A stretch of DNA of 5,531 nucleotides from Gammaproteobacteria bacterium. GTDB lineage: Bacteria > Pseudomonadota > Gammaproteobacteria > Eutrophobiales > Eutrophobiaceae. Of the stretch, positions 1 to 5,060 are shown one piece after another (positions within the stretch are counted from its first letter, which is position 1; every line of letters starts with the position of its first letter). Location: NCBI GenBank assembly GCA_016844485.1, contig JAENIZ010000088.1, positions 1-5,531 on the forward strand, read 5' to 3'. Both the position numbers and the translations under genes were made by a program. The notes beneath the pieces were generated by a model, which saw only the letters and a program-made list of their open reading frames with translations, did not search any database and was not told the DNA's origin.

Positions 1-37
1 CTTCCCGTGGCTCGGCAGTTATTTCAAATTCTTTCAT
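1..37 (-). CDS. rplY: 50S ribosomal protein L25/CTC, N-terminal fragment (continues beyond the left edge)
   Basis: Only 12 codons are inside the window and they read MKEFEITAEPRE. This matches the usual N-terminus of the L25/CTC family, which binds 5S rRNA in the large ribosomal subunit. The start is well supported: AAGGAG (50-45) lies 7 bases before the ATG at 37-35. Position directly after prs is the known order in Pseudomonas-type genomes (prs, rplY/ctc, pth), which strengthens an identification that would otherwise rest on 12 residues. Whether it is the short L25 or the longer CTC form with a C-terminal extension cannot be seen. The 309-bp gap to prs and the promoter-like elements in it suggest that rplY has its own promoter. 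Confidence 0.8.
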   Translation of the reverse strand, partial: MKEFEITAEPRE

Positions 38-74
38 GTTACTGCTCCTTATATATTATGGTTAAACATTTCAA

Positions 75-100
75 GATTGCATTCGCGACCAAATGCAATC
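75..100 (-). promoter_or_regulatory. hairpin at the predicted 5' end of the rplY leader
   Basis: GATTGCATT (75-83) and AATGCAATC (92-100) form a perfect 9-bp inverted repeat around an 8-base loop. It lies between the proposed rplY -10 box and the ribosome-binding site, so it could fold near the 5' end of the leader RNA. No U-run follows, so it is not an intrinsic terminator. A role in mRNA stability or ribosomal-protein control is possible but not shown. Confidence 0.35.
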
Positions 101-102
101 AC

Positions 103-111
103 ATTTTATCA
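103..111 (-). promoter_or_regulatory. candidate rplY promoter, extended -10 type
   Basis: On the minus strand TGATAAAAT (111-103) fits the extended -10 pattern TG-N-TATAAT, with TAAAAT matching 5 of 6 bases. No good -35 box lies 16-18 bases upstream, which is typical of extended -10 promoters. The predicted start of transcription is near 96, giving a leader of about 60 nt before the rplY ATG at 37. A perfect 16-bp palindrome directly abuts the upstream side. Inferred from sequence only. Confidence 0.45.
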
Positions 112-127
112 GACAATACGTATTGTC
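112..127. promoter_or_regulatory. perfect 16-bp palindrome, possible operator
   Basis: GACAATAC followed directly by GTATTGTC is a perfect dyad with no spacer. It directly abuts the TG of the proposed extended -10 element of rplY, where a dimeric regulator would interfere with or contact RNA polymerase. The symmetry is typical of a DNA-binding site rather than an RNA hairpin, because there is no loop. I do not recognise the regulator. Confidence 0.4.
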
Positions 128-175
128 CTTAAATTGGGAAAAGGCAAATATCTCCTCCCAAAATTCTTTGAACAG

Positions 176-205
176 ACTATTGAAAAACTTTCAACGGCCT
201 GTCAA
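176..205 (-). promoter_or_regulatory. weak second promoter candidate upstream of rplY
   Basis: A perfect TTGACA (205-200) is followed after 18 bases by AATAGT (181-176), which matches the -10 consensus at 4 of 6 positions. It would give a long rplY leader containing the palindrome and the hairpin nearer the gene. The -10 box is poor, so this is a secondary suggestion. Confidence 0.25.
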
Positions 206-225
206 GCGACACAGGGAAGTATCGC

Positions 226-256
226 CATTTTCATTGGCCGCAGGCCACTGAAAATG
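226..256. repeat. strong inverted repeat in the prs-rplY gap
   Basis: Two 14-base arms (226-239 and 243-256), CATTTTCATTGGCC and GGCCACTGAAAATG, are complementary at all but one position, around the 3-base loop GCA. The T-run lies on the 5' side of the stem and the A-run on the 3' side on both strands, the reverse of a bidirectional intrinsic terminator, and no T-run follows the stem. It may be an mRNA-stabilising 3' structure of prs, a REP-like element, or a remnant of a small mobile element. Confidence 0.5.
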
Positions 257-316
257 AAGGAAAGTGCCAAGTTGATTAATAATATATGGCACGCTTTTCA
301 CTTTCCGTACTCCGAA

Positions 317-333
317 AAGTCCAGGATGGACTT
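317..333 (-). terminator. candidate intrinsic terminator of prs
   Basis: On the minus strand AAGTCCA and TGGACTT form a 7-bp stem with loop TCC, starting 13 bases after the prs stop codon. The transcript would read CUUUUCGG at the base of the stem, so the U-run is only four long and partly inside the stem. The position is right but the element is weak and may terminate only partially. Confidence 0.45.
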
Positions 334-346
334 ATTCAGAGCTTTA

Positions 347-1300
347 CTAATCTATAAACATTGAACTCAGCGACTCGCCCTCACAGATGCGGCGCACACT
401 CTCGGCCAGCATGGTAGAGACGCTCAACTGTCTTATGCGATCACATGTCGCGGCTTCAGACCGCAACGGTATTGTGTCGGTGACCACCAGTTCATCGAGT
501 TCAGATGATTCAATATTTTTCACCGCGTTACCCGACAGTACCGGGTGCGTACAATAAGCGACCACTTTTTTGGCGCCATTTTTCTTTAATGCCCCTGCGG
601 CATTACACAAGGTACCTGCCGTATCCACCAGGTCGTCGATAATGACACAGGTGCGATTATCAACATCTCCAATGATATTCATTATCTCTGACTCGTTTGG
701 ATTCGGCCGGCGTTTGTCAATAATGGCGAGATCAGTATCGTCCAGACGTTTAGCCAGCGCCCGGGCGCGTATTACGCCGCCCACATCAGGCGAGACCACC
801 ATCAAATCCGGGTATTTGTGTTTCCAGACATCACCCAATAACACCGGCGAGGCATAAACATTGTCCAGAGGTATGTCAAAAAAACCCTGTATTTGATCAG
901 CGTGCAGATCAACCGTTAAAACCCGGTCTACACCACTGGCTGCGATCATGTTTGCCACGACTTTTGCCGTAATCGGCACGCGCGCCGATCGCGGCCGCCG
1001 ATCCTGTCTTGCATATCCCATATATTGAACAACTGCAGTGATGCGTGCAGCTGACGCGCGGTTCAATGCGTCCGCCATGACCAGTAACTCCATGAGATTG
1101 TCATTCACCGGGGCGCAGATGGATTGCATAATATAGACATCACGCCCGCGGACATTCTCCCCGATTTCCACCATGACCTCGCCATCACTGAACCTGCCTA
1201 CGTTGATCTTGCCGAGGGACAGGTTCAGGAAGCCGGCAGTCTCCAATGCCAGACGCGGATTGGCGTTGCCGGTAAATATCATCATGTTGGCTAATGACAT
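347..1300 (-). CDS. prs: ribose-phosphate pyrophosphokinase (PRPP synthetase)
   Basis: Makes 5-phosphoribosyl 1-pyrophosphate from ribose 5-phosphate and ATP in the cytoplasm, feeding purine, pyrimidine, NAD, His and Trp synthesis. The 317 residues match the usual length (E. coli 315) and the protein looks intact. Visible motifs: GRFSDGEV at 35-42, the catalytic stretch YARQDRRPRSARVPITAK at 96-113, DLHADQIQGFF at 131-141 with the conserved His133, the flexible-loop KRR at 196-198, and the PRPP-binding loop DDLVDTAGT at 222-230. The C-terminal ESLSSMF resembles ESISAMF of the E. coli enzyme. The ATG at 1300-1298 is chosen because GAGG (1309-1306) lies 5 bases upstream; the internal Met6 and Met7 have no ribosome-binding site. 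A 160-bp gap separates it from the tRNA-Gln upstream, and the leader carries a copy of the tRNA 3' end. Confidence 0.97.
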   Translation of the reverse strand: MSLANMMIFTGNANPRLALETAGFLNLSLGKINVGRFSDGEVMVEIGENVRGRDVYIMQSICAPVNDNLMELLVMADALNRASAARITAVVQYMGYARQDRRPRSARVPITAKVVANMIAASGVDRVLTVDLHADQIQGFFDIPLDNVYASPVLLGDVWKHKYPDLMVVSPDVGGVIRARALAKRLDDTDLAIIDKRRPNPNESEIMNIIGDVDNRTCVIIDDLVDTAGTLCNAAGALKKNGAKKVVAYCTHPVLSGNAVKNIESSELDELVVTDTIPLRSEAATCDRIRQLSVSTMLAESVRRICEGESLSSMFID

Positions 1301-1322
1301 AACTACCTCGGTTTATTAACTA

Positions 1323-1341
1323 TGGCTGGGGTGCCAGGATT
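1323..1341 (-). repeat. 19-bp exact copy of the tRNA-Gln 3' end
   Basis: This stretch is identical to 1461-1479, the last 19 nucleotides of the tRNA-Gln gene (part of the T-arm, the acceptor 3' strand, the discriminator base and CCA), in the same orientation and 138 bp downstream of it. It ends 22 bp before the prs start codon, just ahead of the prs ribosome-binding site. It cannot form a tRNA alone. The tyrT repeats of E. coli similarly carry 19 bp of a tRNA 3' end; that parallel is from memory. Confidence 0.85.
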
Positions 1342-1423
1342 ACTCCGGGCATACTGCCCTTCGCCCCTTCGGGCTTCCGCTAAAGCGGGATTCAAATTCG
1401 CTCCCGGCGAATTTGTCGAACCT
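1331..1423. repeat. spacer module A, hairpin-rich, paired with module B
   Basis: It begins inside the 19-bp tRNA 3'-end copy and ends with CGAACCT, a T-arm sequence of the same tRNA. Its first 44 bases align to 1572-1614 with four substitutions and one indel. Hairpins in order on the plus strand: GGGC/GCCC with loop ATACT (1347-1359), GCCC/GGGC with loop CTTC (1363-1374), CCGCT/AGCGG with loop AA (1377-1388), AAATTCGC/GCGAATTT with loop TCCCG (1394-1414), and overlapping the end GAACCT/AGGTTC with loop TCC (1418-1432). The module has no convincing coding capacity. It would be transcribed between tRNA-Gln and prs if they share a transcript. Confidence 0.7.
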
Positions 1424-1460
1424 TCCAGGTTCTCATCCTGTTCTACATTCAAATCCAAAG

Positions 1461-1535
1461 TGGCTGGGGTGCCAGGATTCGAACCTGGGAATGCGGGAGT
1501 CAAAGTCCCGTGCCTTACCGCTTGGCTACACCCCA
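1461..1535 (-). tRNA. tRNA-Gln, anticodon TTG, CCA encoded
   Basis: The 75-nt gene on the minus strand starts TGGGGTGTAGCC and ends CACCCCAGCCA. The acceptor stem pairs TGGGGTG with CACCCCA over 7 bp, followed by discriminator G and a genomically encoded CCA. The anticodon stem CGGGA/TCCCG encloses the loop CTTTGAC, giving anticodon TTG for glutamine CAA (and CAG by wobble). The T-arm CCAGG/CCTGG encloses loop TTCGAAT. The D-arm region CCAAGCGGTAAGGC matches E. coli tRNA-Gln as I remember it. A tRNA-Gln between ispE and prs is the order known from Pseudomonas. No clear promoter lies directly upstream, so processing from the upstream operon transcript is likely. The gene is flanked on both sides by fragments of itself. 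Confidence 0.97.
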
Positions 1536-1560
1536 ATATCGTTGAATCCAACAGTTTCTC

Positions 1561-1581
1561 ATCCTGGCACAGTGCCAGGAT
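1561..1581. repeat. perfect 21-bp inverted repeat just upstream of tRNA-Gln
   Basis: ATCCTGGCAC and GTGCCAGGAT are perfect reverse complements around a single central A. The element lies 25 bp upstream of the tRNA 5' end. Both arms correspond to the tRNA 3' end (GTGCCAGGAT of the T-arm and acceptor), so the palindrome looks like two tRNA-Gln 3' ends facing each other. It could stall or process the precursor RNA, or mark a recombination junction. Confidence 0.6.
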
Positions 1582-1713
1582 TACTCCGGACATCCTGTCC
1601 TGCGCCCTTCGGGCCAACGCCGCTTTGCGGCGTTGTTCAAATTTACGTCCTTAGCTCCGTAAACGATACGTCCATGTATCACTCCTGTTCCCGACAAATT
1701 TGTCGAACCTGGG
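1572..1713. repeat. spacer module B, diverged copy of module A
   Basis: It starts with the tRNA-Gln 3'-part GTGCCAGGATT (1572-1582) and ends with the T-arm piece CGAACCTGGG (1704-1713), so the module interrupts tRNA sequence at the same T-loop position as module A. Hairpins in order: GGAC/GTCC with loop ATCCT (1588-1600), GCCC/GGGC with loop TTC (1604-1614), AACGCCGC/GCGGCGTT with loop TTT (1616-1634), GATAC/GTATC (1665-1680), and a perfect 14-bp palindrome CGACAAATTTGTCG (1692-1705). It is about 50 bp longer than module A because of extra sequence between 1645 and 1695. No gene is supported in it. Confidence 0.65.
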
Positions 1714-1762
1714 GCCGCTATCGGCGTCCCGCCTCTCGCGGCATTTGTACATCCTGTACTTC
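1714..1762. other. structured insert separating the tRNA remnant pieces
   Basis: This stretch lies between the T-arm piece and the 5' half of the tRNA-Gln remnant. It holds nested hairpins: GCCGC (1714-1718) with GCGGC (1738-1742) around GGCG/CGCC with loop TCC (1723-1733), then GTAC/GTAC with loop ATCCT (1747-1759). The last hairpin has the same ATCCT loop as the one at 1588-1600 in module B. No coding potential is supported. Beyond the remnant, 1811-1846 holds nothing I recognise. Confidence 0.45.
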
Positions 1763-1807
1763 AATGCGGGAGTCAAAGTCCCGTGCCTTACCGCTTGGCT
1801 ACACCCC
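1763..1807 (-). pseudogene. tRNA-Gln remnant, 5' half
   Basis: These 45 bases are identical to 1490-1534 of the intact tRNA-Gln, covering the 5' acceptor strand, D-arm and complete anticodon arm with the TTG anticodon. Where the intact gene has GGGG at its 5' end, this copy has six G, a 2-base insertion. No T-arm or 3' acceptor strand follows directly; instead there are 49 bp of unrelated, structured sequence, then a 10-bp T-arm piece (1704-1713) and, after module B, an 11-bp 3' piece (1572-1582). Together these make 66 of 75 tRNA bases in the correct order. It cannot fold as a normal tRNA, so I call it a broken duplicate. Confidence 0.8.
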
Positions 1808-1846
1808 CCAATGTTTTAACCCCTTCCCCCGCAGGATGTATTCGAC

Positions 1847-2710
1847 TTAGTTATTTTCCCGTTCCAGACGCTGCAGAAGTGGTGAACGGTTTTTCCCCTC
1901 TGCGACAAATCCCAGCCATCTATGCGGCATCTTCCTGCTGATAGTCACGACCTGCTCCTGACTATTAAATCCTGCATAAATACATGACCCGGTCCCGGTC
2001 ATACGGGCATCCGCATGTTGCCCCAACCAGTCCAGTGCTTCTGCTACTTGCGGGTATCGATGGCGCACCACAGGCTCGCAATCATTATGGCCGCCAGACG
2101 TCAGGAAGTCGCGTATTGTGATTGCAGGTGTATTACGTGTCAATTCCGCTGCAGCGAATATCTCCGCGGTAGATACATGGCAATCGGGGCATATGACCAG
2201 ATACCAGCATTCCTCGGGTTCAATCGGGGCCAATTTCTCCCCCACCCCTTCAGCCCAGGCCGCGTGGCCATGTACAAAGACCGGGACATCCGCGCCGAGC
2301 TGGAGTCCGATCCGGGCCAGTCTCTCCGCTGACAATCCAAGACCCCATAACTGGTTTAGCGCAACCAGTGTAGTTGCCGCATCAGAGCTGCCACCACCAA
2401 GACCTCCGCCAACAGGTATCCGTTTATGCACACTAATCTCGGCACCTAAATCGCAACCGGTCTCGGTTTGCAAGAATTTGGCCGTCCGTATCACCAGATC
2501 ATCTTCGATACTGATGCCCGCATAGTTTGAATTGCGGAGAAGTTTTCCATCGGGACGCACCGTGAAATCCAGCAGATCGGAGTAATCAATAAATTGAAAT
2601 ACTGTCTGTAACAGATGATAGCCATCGGGACGGCGTCCGGTGACATGCAGAAACAGATTCAATTTTGCAGGCGCCGGCCAGCTGCGGCTGCTTATGAGGT
2701 TGTCTTCCAA
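1847..2710 (-). CDS. ispE: 4-diphosphocytidyl-2-C-methyl-D-erythritol kinase
   Basis: Cytoplasmic GHMP-family kinase of the MEP pathway; it phosphorylates CDP-methylerythritol with ATP on the way to isoprenoid precursors. Length 287 is close to the E. coli enzyme (283). Visible motifs: PAKLNLFLHVTGRRPDGYH at 14-32 with catalytic Lys16, the ATP-binding glycine loop PVGGGLGGGSSDAA at 99-112, GADVPVF at 139-145 with catalytic Asp141, and the third GHMP motif MTGTGSCIYAGF at 237-248. The start is a TTG at 2710-2708 that overlaps the end of lolB by 19 bases; no ATG or GTG is in frame before the conserved WPAPAKLN. AGGA directly abuts the TTG, so spacing is poor and translation probably depends on coupling to lolB. 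The start is therefore less certain than the gene. No terminator follows; 311 bp separate it from the intact tRNA-Gln. Confidence 0.96.
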   Translation of the reverse strand: MEDNLISSRSWPAPAKLNLFLHVTGRRPDGYHLLQTVFQFIDYSDLLDFTVRPDGKLLRNSNYAGISIEDDLVIRTAKFLQTETGCDLGAEISVHKRIPVGGGLGGGSSDAATTLVALNQLWGLGLSAERLARIGLQLGADVPVFVHGHAAWAEGVGEKLAPIEPEECWYLVICPDCHVSTAEIFAAAELTRNTPAITIRDFLTSGGHNDCEPVVRHRYPQVAEALDWLGQHADARMTGTGSCIYAGFNSQEQVVTISRKMPHRWLGFVAEGKNRSPLLQRLERENN

Positions 2711-3294
2711 TCCTGAATCACCAACCGTAATTTAAACCGATCATTCTGCATGAAGAGTTTACCCGGCAGGTCGATGCCTTCGACTTCCGCGTAACGCAGT
2801 ATGCTGATCCGCCAACCTGACTGCTGCAGATCAGTGATCCTGCCCTTATCATCAAGGATCATGTTGTCCGGGGTAGTTCCGGGTTCGGGCAAACCCCTGA
2901 TCCAGTATTTCAAGCCGTTGAGAGGCACATTCCATCCCAGGTTATCCAGCATCAGTCTCTCCGGATCATTGGCTTGCAGAAATCGATTATCGGCCGTCAA
3001 CATCGAGACCTTGTGGACATCTCCGCTGAGTTCATAGGTACCCTGACCCAGGGGGGCGATAAATCGCATATTGTAGTTTTCATTGTCCTGTATCCAGTGC
3101 AGCGTCGCGGTCCATCCTTCACGTTCAGTCTGGACAGCCAGACGGCCTGTGAGAGTCCAGGCCCGCAATTTGACAAGATAATCCTGCCGCGTTTTCCAGT
3201 GATCGGCACTGATATCACCCGGGACGGGTGAAATTGACAGATCGGCACAACCGGCCAATGCCACGGCCAGCAGCAAGGGAATGATTTTATTCAC
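2692..3294 (-). CDS. lolB: outer-membrane lipoprotein receptor LolB
   Basis: LolB takes lipoproteins from the periplasmic carrier LolA and inserts them into the inner leaflet of the outer membrane. The 200-residue product has a signal peptide with lipobox LAGC, giving lipidated Cys16. Family features: LTGRLAVQTEREGWTATLHW at 48-67, PLGQGTYELSG at 81-91, GWNVPLNGLKYWIRGLP at 120-136, SGWRISILRY at 159-168, and the C-terminal KLRLVIQDWK at 188-197. The start is a GTG at 3294-3292 whose last two bases lie in the TGA stop of the upstream TPR gene, so the two genes share GTGA. No clear Shine-Dalgarno precedes it, which points to translational coupling. Residue +3 after the lipidated Cys is Asp; the effect on sorting is unknown. 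Adjacency to ispE is widespread in gammaproteobacteria. Confidence 0.94.
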   Translation of the reverse strand: MNKIIPLLLAVALAGCADLSISPVPGDISADHWKTRQDYLVKLRAWTLTGRLAVQTEREGWTATLHWIQDNENYNMRFIAPLGQGTYELSGDVHKVSMLTADNRFLQANDPERLMLDNLGWNVPLNGLKYWIRGLPEPGTTPDNMILDDKGRITDLQQSGWRISILRYAEVEGIDLPGKLFMQNDRFKLRLVIQDWKTTS

Positions 3295-5060
3295 GGGTTA
3301 AAGCGTTTAATCACGTCAAGGAGACGTGCGTCTTCTGGTGTCTCCTGCAAGGCAGCTTCCCAAATTTCCTTCGCAGCGGCCTTGTCTCCCTTCACCCACA
3401 AGACTTCCCCAAGATGCGCCGCGATTTCAGGGTCCTGGCGTACGGCCAGCGCCTTGTTGAGATAATCTTCCGATTCCTCCAGCCGGCCCAGCCGATAGAG
3501 TACCCAACCCATACTATCGAGGATGTAAAAATCATTCGGATTGATCTCCAGGGCCTGTTTGATGAACTCATAGGCCTCTTCATAACGATCGGTCCGATCG
3601 GCAAGCGTATAACCCAGGGCATTCAGGGCCTGTGAATTTTTCGGATCGCGTTCCAGGATAACCTTGAGATCTGCCTCAAGAATATCCAGCCGTCCCATCT
3701 TTTCCGCCAGCATGGCACGGGAATAAAGCAGATCCGCATCGTAATTGTCCTTCAGCGCCTCATTATAGATCGCCAGGGCGTCATCGTATCGTTTCTCTTC
3801 TGAAAGTAATTCACCTTCGGCCTGGATGAGTATATTTTTCTGCTCGGTGCCTTCCACACGGATGCCCTGCAAATGCTGGCGTGCCTCTTCGATCTTCCCC
3901 TGCTTTGCCAGGATCATGCCGAAACGGACCTGTGCATCAAAATAATTGTTGCCTTGCTGCAAACTCTGATACCAGACTGCCGCCTTTTCCAAATCATTTT
4001 TTTCTTCGGCAATACGGCCCAGATAATAATTTGCATCCTCCTTGCGTTCCCCCAGATCTGAGAGGCGCTGGAAGTAAGTTTCGGATTCATCCAGACGATT
4101 GTCCTGCAAATACAATAATCCGAGCGCAAATAACACATCCGTGTTATTGGGTGCCTCAGTCGCCAGGATCTCAAACTGCCTGCGCGCATCACCAAAGCGT
4201 TTTTCGTCTGTGAGGAGACGCGCATAGATCATGCGCAGATTAAAATTATCCTTCTTGTTATTCAGTGACTTTTCCAGCCACTCAATCGCGGAGCCGGTAT
4301 TGCCCTGTTTCTGCAGGATGGAGACATAGCTCATTGCGGCGTTGATATTGTCCGGGACGAGCTCCAGAACATGTTCCAGTAATTCACGCGCCCTATCAAC
4401 TTCATCCATCCGTGCCATAACATGGGCGTATGCATACAAGGCCTCCGGATCATCCTGGTGACCCGCCATTAAACGATCCATGATTTCTTTTGCCATGGCC
4501 TGGTCCTGTTCTTTCCCGAGCAGATTGGCAATCACCCATAGTTTCTGGTCAAACAGGGCGTCTGAATTTTTCAGAATATGATCAAAGTGAGCGAGCGCCG
4601 TATCTATATCCCCTTCACGTACGGCCATCACCGCCAGCACCTGATGGGCATCAGTATTCACAGGATCGAGTTCCAGCCAGATTTTTGCGGCTTCGAAGGC
4701 AGACTGATCGTCGCGTGCATAGACTGCAATACGGGTCGCGCGGCTGGCGATCTCCGGATCACGGGTACTGCGGGCAAGCTCCAGGTAATTCTTCACGGCA
4801 ACATCCAGTTGCCCCCGTTGTCCGGCAATCTCGGCGACCAGTAATTTGAAAAGGATATCTTCTGTCAGCTCCAGGTCCGGCCGTTTGGGCGGCGTGGGCT
4901 GATATGGATCCTGACTGACCTGTGGTGCGGGGATTTCCAGTGATGTTGCCGGTCCGGTCTGGGTCGGGACAGTACTGCAGGCGCTGACAATCAGGGCCAG
5001 TGATAACAACACAGAACCGTGACTGATAATATGGCTTATTCTGTTGACCGGCTTGAACAT
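3291..5060 (-). CDS. TPR-repeat lipoprotein (PA4667-like)
   Basis: The 589-residue product begins with a lipoprotein signal peptide: charged MFKPVNR, hydrophobic VLLSLALIV, and lipobox VSAC with lipidated Cys28 followed by Ser, which suggests outer-membrane sorting. A Pro-rich linker (about 43-61) leads into tetratricopeptide repeats from about 64 to the C-terminus, for example around 135-165, 204-236, 238-268, 306-334, 425-438, 475-508, 513-541 and 547-578. Such repeats act as protein-binding scaffolds; no catalytic domain is visible and the partner is unknown. The frame is open up to an ATG at 5372, but the ATG at 5060 is chosen because it starts the signal peptide and has TAAGG (5073-5069) 8 bases upstream. 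The length agrees with my memory of the Pseudomonas homologue in the same position (about 590). First gene of the lolB-ispE operon. Confidence 0.9.
   Translation of the reverse strand: MFKPVNRISHIISHGSVLLSLALIVSACSTVPTQTGPATSLEIPAPQVSQDPYQPTPPKRPDLELTEDILFKLLVAEIAGQRGQLDVAVKNYLELARSTRDPEIASRATRIAVYARDDQSAFEAAKIWLELDPVNTDAHQVLAVMAVREGDIDTALAHFDHILKNSDALFDQKLWVIANLLGKEQDQAMAKEIMDRLMAGHQDDPEALYAYAHVMARMDEVDRARELLEHVLELVPDNINAAMSYVSILQKQGNTGSAIEWLEKSLNNKKDNFNLRMIYARLLTDEKRFGDARRQFEILATEAPNNTDVLFALGLLYLQDNRLDESETYFQRLSDLGERKEDANYYLGRIAEEKNDLEKAAVWYQSLQQGNNYFDAQVRFGMILAKQGKIEEARQHLQGIRVEGTEQKNILIQAEGELLSEEKRYDDALAIYNEALKDNYDADLLYSRAMLAEKMGRLDILEADLKVILERDPKNSQALNALGYTLADRTDRYEEAYEFIKQALEINPNDFYILDSMGWVLYRLGRLEESEDYLNKALAVRQDPEIAAHLGEVLWVKGDKAAAKEIWEAALQETPEDARLLDVIKRFNP

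Noticed and set aside
77..364. Plus-strand open frame of 95 codons across the prs-rplY gap
   Set aside because: It starts at TTG without a ribosome-binding site, runs through the palindromes and hairpins, ends inside prs on the opposite strand, and resembles no family I know.
1323..1810. CRISPR array or integrative-element attachment pair at the tRNA repeats
   Set aside because: The repeats are tRNA-derived, few and of unequal length and spacing, so not CRISPR. No integrase or cargo lies between them and the intact tRNA is only about 120-270 bp from each fragment, so no sizeable island is present.
1303..1850. Open frames on both strands through the tRNA-Gln region (1303-1617, 1322-1654, 1413-1850)
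   Set aside because: They translate the tRNA gene and its repeats; residues such as GVPGFEPGNAGVKVPCLTAWLHP-type stretches are a known artefact of reading tRNA genes as protein. The E. coli tyrT repeats include a proposed small protein, but nothing here supports one.
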